DNA from: JBGPRB01 sp964422155
GTDB taxonomy: Bacteria > Chloroflexota > Dehalococcoidia > Dehalococcoidales > RBG-16-60-22
Reading direction: 5' to 3'
Length of the DNA: 8,587 bases
Assembly: GCA_964422155.1 (NCBI GenBank)
Contig: CAYQZZ010000077.1
Coordinates: 1 to 8,587, forward strand
The notes beneath the pieces were generated by a model, which had not been told where the DNA came from, searched no databases, and worked only from the letters and a program-made list of their open reading frames with translations. Made by a program: the position numbers and the translations under genes. How positions within the stretch are numbered: position 1 is the first letter of the stretch; the number at the start of each line of letters is the position of its first letter. Shown one piece after another: positions 6,211 to 8,587 of the stretch.

Positions 6211-7104
6211 TCAAGCTGAAAGCAAGTCCTCGGTCTCGCTAACAATCGCCTTATATATATGGGGGCGCCGGTCTCTTAAGAAAGGTGTTGTCTGTCTGGC
6301 ACTTATCAGTAACTGTCGGTCCAGCTCGGCGGTGATTACCTTCTCCTCTTCTCCGGCATCGACAATGATTTCTCCTTTGGGATTGACGATCCGGCTGTTG
6401 CCACAGAAGATGGCGTCACCTTCTTGCCCCATGTGATTGCATGGTGCCAGGAAAACGATGTTCTCCACGGCGCGACAGGTCATCTGGGCATTCCATCGGC
6501 GCAACCACCCTGTTTTGTCTATCGAATCTGGCCCGGTACTGCTGGGTAGACTGCTTGAGCCTGGGGAGAGATAGCCGACCGGGGAAGCAAAGGGCACTAT
6601 TATCAATTCGGCTCCATTCAGTGTAACGCAGCGCGCCGACTCCGGGAAATGAAGGTCATAACAAATGACAATACCAACCTTCCAGTCATGGATTTCAAAT
6701 ACCGGGTACTTGGACCCGTACCGGTAATAAATTAACTCTAAAGCCCGGAAGCCGGCAGGATGTGTTTTCCGGTATTTACCGATTATCTGGCCTTGCCGGT
6801 CAATCACCATTGCCGTATCAAAACATATACCAGGCTGTTCCTGTTCATAGATTGTCGCGATGATGTAAACGCTATGTTGTTTCGCCTTTTCCTTTATACG
6901 TGTGATAGAGAAGCCATCATCTTTCTCAGCCCATTGCACGTACTTGTAGTCACGGTATTGTGCGAAGTACAGGTTGTTGAAGAATTCGGGTAGCACTATT
7001 AAGTCCGGTTTCTCCCTCGCCGCTCGGTCGATGAAATTACAGGCTCGAGCAACATTAGAATCTCTATCTTTGCCGCAATTCATTTGAATCAGACTCAGCT
7101 TCAT
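6211..7104 (-). CDS. Carbon-nitrogen hydrolase (nitrilase superfamily, amidase/carbamoylase type)
   Basis: This 297-residue hydrolase of the nitrilase superfamily has the full catalytic set: E40 in IVLPEFF, K113 in GKYRKTHP and the nucleophile C148 in VGIVICYDLHFPESAR. A further glutamate near the active site lies at E123. The residues after the cysteine are Y-D. True nitrilases usually have W-E there, so an amide or N-carbamoyl substrate (as in beta-ureidopropionase or N-carbamoylputrescine amidase) is more likely than a nitrile. The products would be a carboxylate plus ammonia, or an amine plus CO2 and ammonia. A Ser/Pro/Gly-rich insert at about 176-200, after PFASPVGY, is unusual and may shape the substrate pocket. 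There is no signal peptide, so the enzyme is cytoplasmic. The start is secured by AAAGGAGG 7 nt before the ATG. It is the first gene of the minus-strand block and divergent from the MFS transporter gene. Confidence 0.88.
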   Translation of the reverse strand: MKLSLIQMNCGKDRDSNVARACNFIDRAAREKPDLIVLPEFFNNLYFAQYRDYKYVQWAEKDDGFSITRIKEKAKQHSVYIIATIYEQEQPGICFDTAMVIDRQGQIIGKYRKTHPAGFRALELIYYRYGSKYPVFEIHDWKVGIVICYDLHFPESARCVTLNGAELIIVPFASPVGYLSPGSSSLPSSTGPDSIDKTGWLRRWNAQMTCRAVENIVFLAPCNHMGQEGDAIFCGNSRIVNPKGEIIVDAGEEEKVITAELDRQLLISARQTTPFLRDRRPHIYKAIVSETEDLLSA

Positions 7105-7134
7105 TTTGCTGCCTCCTTTCGCTTTGGGGTAAAT

Positions 7135-7140
7135 AGTATA
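7135..7140 (-). promoter_or_regulatory. Candidate -10 box (TATACT) upstream of the hydrolase gene
   Basis: The minus strand reads TATACT, five of six bases matching TATAAT, placed so that a transcript would start near 7128, about 24 nt before the ATG and ahead of AAAGGAGG. The best -35-like sequence, TTCACA, is 14 bp upstream, which is too close for a typical sigma-70 promoter, so support is limited. Confidence 0.3.
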
Positions 7141-7161
7141 GATGAACGGCTTAATGTGAAC

Positions 7162-7174
7162 ATATTTTAAATAT
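7162..7174. promoter_or_regulatory. Inverted repeat ATATTT-T-AAATAT in the divergent promoter region (possible operator)
   Basis: A perfect 6-bp inverted repeat around one central T lies between the divergently transcribed hydrolase and MFS genes, upstream of the hydrolase's candidate -10 box. With one mismatch at each side it extends to AACA...TGTT (7159-7179). A symmetric site here is where a repressor or activator of both units could bind. The sequence is AT-rich, so a chance palindrome is possible, and no regulator gene is in the window. Confidence 0.25.
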
Positions 7175-7260
7175 CTGTTGTGGAAAATTCAATAAATGGT
7201 GAGGGGCAAACTAACCCCATTAGCATTTGCCTGTTCCGAAGAGCTATACTGGTTGCTAGC

Positions 7261-8505
7261 ATGAAGAGGCCCGCGTACTTCTACGGATATAATATTGCCG
7301 CCGCCAGCTTTGGCCTACAGGCAATAGGTATCGGTACCTATGTCACTTTCGGCGTCTTTTTTAAGCCGCTGCTTGCCGATTTTGGCTGGTCAAGGGCCAC
7401 CCTGTCCGGCGCTCAGTCTCTGGTACTGCTCGTTGCGGGATTCCTTGGCATCCTAGTTGGCCGGTTGAATGATAGGCTTGGTCCGCGGCTGGTGATGACG
7501 GTAGCCGGCTTTTTCTTTGGTTTGGGGCTCCTGCTCATGTCTGGGCTCCATAACCTCTGGCAATTGTACCTGTTCTACGGCGTAGTAGTCGGCATCGGCT
7601 TGAGTTCGATTGACGTCATCGCCCTCTCGACTACGGCGCGGTGGTTTGTTCGGCGAAGGGGGATGATGACCGGCATTGCTAAGGTGGGAACGGGTGCCGG
7701 GCAACTCGTTATGCCCCTGGTGTCCACTATGCTCATCGCCACTTATGGCTGGCGGACTTCTTATATTATCATTGGCGCTATAGTGATGGTCCTGCTCATT
7801 TCCTTCGGGCAGGTGTTGCGCCGTGACCCGGCTCGCCTGGGGCTCCTGCCAGACGGAAATAAAGAAGCCCAAATGGAGGGTTCGAAAGCTGCCGAAACCG
7901 GGTTCTACCTGCATGAGGCGCTCCGCACCCGGCAGTTCTGGACGATTTGCCTCGCCTTTCTGGCCACCATGTTCTGCCTTCAAATAATCATGGTGCATAT
8001 CGTCCCCCACGCCACGGACATCGGCATATCCTCAACGACCGCGGCCGGCACCCTGTCGGCTATTGGTGGCATAAGTATGACGGGGCGGTTTGTCATCGGC
8101 CTCGCTATCGACCGTATTGGCAATAGGCGCTCCATGATTATCTGTCTGGTCCTGCTTATCCTGGCTCTCCTGTGGATGCAGCTGGCCAGAGAGCTCTGGA
8201 TGTTCTGCCTGTTTGCCGTCGTCTATGGTTTTGGTCACGGTGGATTGCTCACCGTGGTTTCACCTATAGTTGCCGAGTACTTCGGGGTTCGTTATCATGG
8301 TGCCCTCTTTGGCATCGTCTTCTTCAGTACCATGGTTGGGGGTGCTCTCGGACCGGTTATTGCCGGATATATCTTTGACACCACCGGAAGATACAGCCTC
8401 GCCTTCTGGATCTGTACCGCGGTCGCGGCTATCGCACTGGGACTCATAATATCTCTGAGACAGACAAAACAGGATGTAAAAGAAATGCCAGGGGAAAGCG
8501 TGTAA
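7261..8505 (+). CDS. MFS transporter, OFA/monocarboxylate-like, 12 transmembrane helices
   Basis: This 414-residue inner-membrane carrier has two six-helix halves. The helices are at about 10-32, 50-70, 78-97, 101-125, 137-160 and 166-185, then a cytoplasmic loop at 186-222, then 224-248, 259-283, 291-308, 312-337, 346-372 and 378-399. Motif A occurs in both halves, as GRLNDRLGPR (67-76) and GLAIDRIGNRR (280-290). The segment FGWSRATLSGAQSL (41-54) and HIVPHATDIGIS (246-257) resemble oxalate/formate and monocarboxylate carriers, so an organic acid is the likeliest cargo. The start is uncertain. The ATG at 7261 fits the family's short N terminus, but its ribosome binding site is poor. A GTG at 7180 would add 27 polar residues and also lacks one. 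It is divergent from the hydrolase-ligase-UroD block, as expected if it imports that pathway's substrate. Substrate and direction are unproven. Confidence 0.87.
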   Translation: MKRPAYFYGYNIAAASFGLQAIGIGTYVTFGVFFKPLLADFGWSRATLSGAQSLVLLVAGFLGILVGRLNDRLGPRLVMTVAGFFFGLGLLLMSGLHNLWQLYLFYGVVVGIGLSSIDVIALSTTARWFVRRRGMMTGIAKVGTGAGQLVMPLVSTMLIATYGWRTSYIIIGAIVMVLLISFGQVLRRDPARLGLLPDGNKEAQMEGSKAAETGFYLHEALRTRQFWTICLAFLATMFCLQIIMVHIVPHATDIGISSTTAAGTLSAIGGISMTGRFVIGLAIDRIGNRRSMIICLVLLILALLWMQLARELWMFCLFAVVYGFGHGGLLTVVSPIVAEYFGVRYHGALFGIVFFSTMVGGALGPVIAGYIFDTTGRYSLAFWICTAVAAIALGLIISLRQTKQDVKEMPGESV

Positions 8506-8517
8506 TCCCCTTAACTT

Positions 8518-8569
8518 AAGTCACGCAACCCGGAGTTCCCTGGTTCAAATCCAGCCGCTGCCGTGACTT
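8518..8569 (+). other. Hairpin with a tRNA-like T-arm (tRNA 3'-half remnant, attachment site or terminator)
   Basis: Twelve bases after the MFS stop, AAGTCACG (8518-8525) is exactly inverted as CGTGACTT (8562-8569) and is followed by CTTTT. Inside lies CTGG-TTCAAAT-CCAG (8540-8554), a stem-loop with a consensus T-loop (TTCRANY). The following CGCTGCC-G reads like the 3' acceptor strand and discriminator of a tRNA. No matching 5' acceptor (GGCAGCG), D-arm or anticodon arm is found upstream, and no CCA is encoded. So it is not an intact tRNA. It could be the 3' end of a tRNA left as an integration scar, or simply an unusual transcription terminator for the MFS gene. Confidence 0.35.
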
Positions 8570-8587
8570 CTTTTAAGCCCGAGGTTC

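Noticed and set aside
6211..7104. Calling the hydrolase a true nitrilase feeding phenylacetate to the CoA ligase
   Set aside because: The cysteine is followed by Y-D rather than the W-E usual in nitrilases, so an amidase or carbamoylase is more likely, and the ligase substrate is not established.
7453..8010. Long open frame on the minus strand inside the MFS gene (185 codons)
   Set aside because: Its predicted protein is polar and low in complexity, a typical antisense shadow of a hydrophobic membrane-protein gene, with no domain.
8540..8554. Anticodon arm of a tRNA-Leu(CAA) or a selenocysteine tRNA
   Set aside because: The loop TTCAAAT fits the T-loop consensus much better. As an anticodon arm it would have T at position 38 and a mismatched fifth pair, and no other tRNA arms fit around it.

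Overview
The window is ordinary-looking bacterial DNA of intermediate GC with strong AAGGAGG-type ribosome binding sites. It carries eight convincing protein genes, one of them cut by the left edge, plus one doubtful very short ORF. The gene mix is a DHA2-type exporter, a PPC/DUF296 protein, an NHL propeller, two URO-D/corrinoid-methyltransferase-like proteins, a PaaK-type acyl-CoA ligase, a carbon-nitrogen hydrolase and a carboxylate-type MFS carrier. This mix is typical of anaerobic sediment or subsurface bacteria. The DHA2 protein reminds me of Dehalococcoidia (Chloroflexota) proteins, but that placement is from memory and is not proven by anything in the window. No rRNA, CRISPR array, insertion sequence, phage gene or complete tRNA was seen.

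Layout. Positions 1-397 (minus) hold the N-terminal part of a DHA2-family drug/solute transporter. Positions 563-1060 (minus) encode a stand-alone PPC/DUF296 protein. It is divergent from 1222-2157 (plus), a soluble NHL-repeat beta-propeller. Positions 2264-7104 form a block of four minus-strand genes. In transcription order they are a carbon-nitrogen hydrolase (amidase/carbamoylase branch of the nitrilase superfamily), a PaaK-like adenylate-forming CoA ligase, and two tandem URO-D-superfamily proteins that are probably methyltransferases rather than HemE. Positions 7261-8505 (plus) encode a 12-helix MFS transporter divergent from this block. Just after it lies a hairpin containing a tRNA-like T-arm.

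Working model (inference). The divergent MFS carrier brings in an organic acid or its amide. The hydrolase releases a free carboxylate, the PaaK-like enzyme activates it to a CoA thioester, and the two URO-D-type proteins move or remove a methyl group through a corrinoid protein encoded elsewhere. The ligase has its own excellent extended -10 promoter, so ligase-UroD-UroD may be an independent transcription unit, with the hydrolase upstream on its own or as a read-through gene. No corrinoid (B12-binding) protein or reductive activase is in the window, so the methyl-transfer part rests on family membership only.
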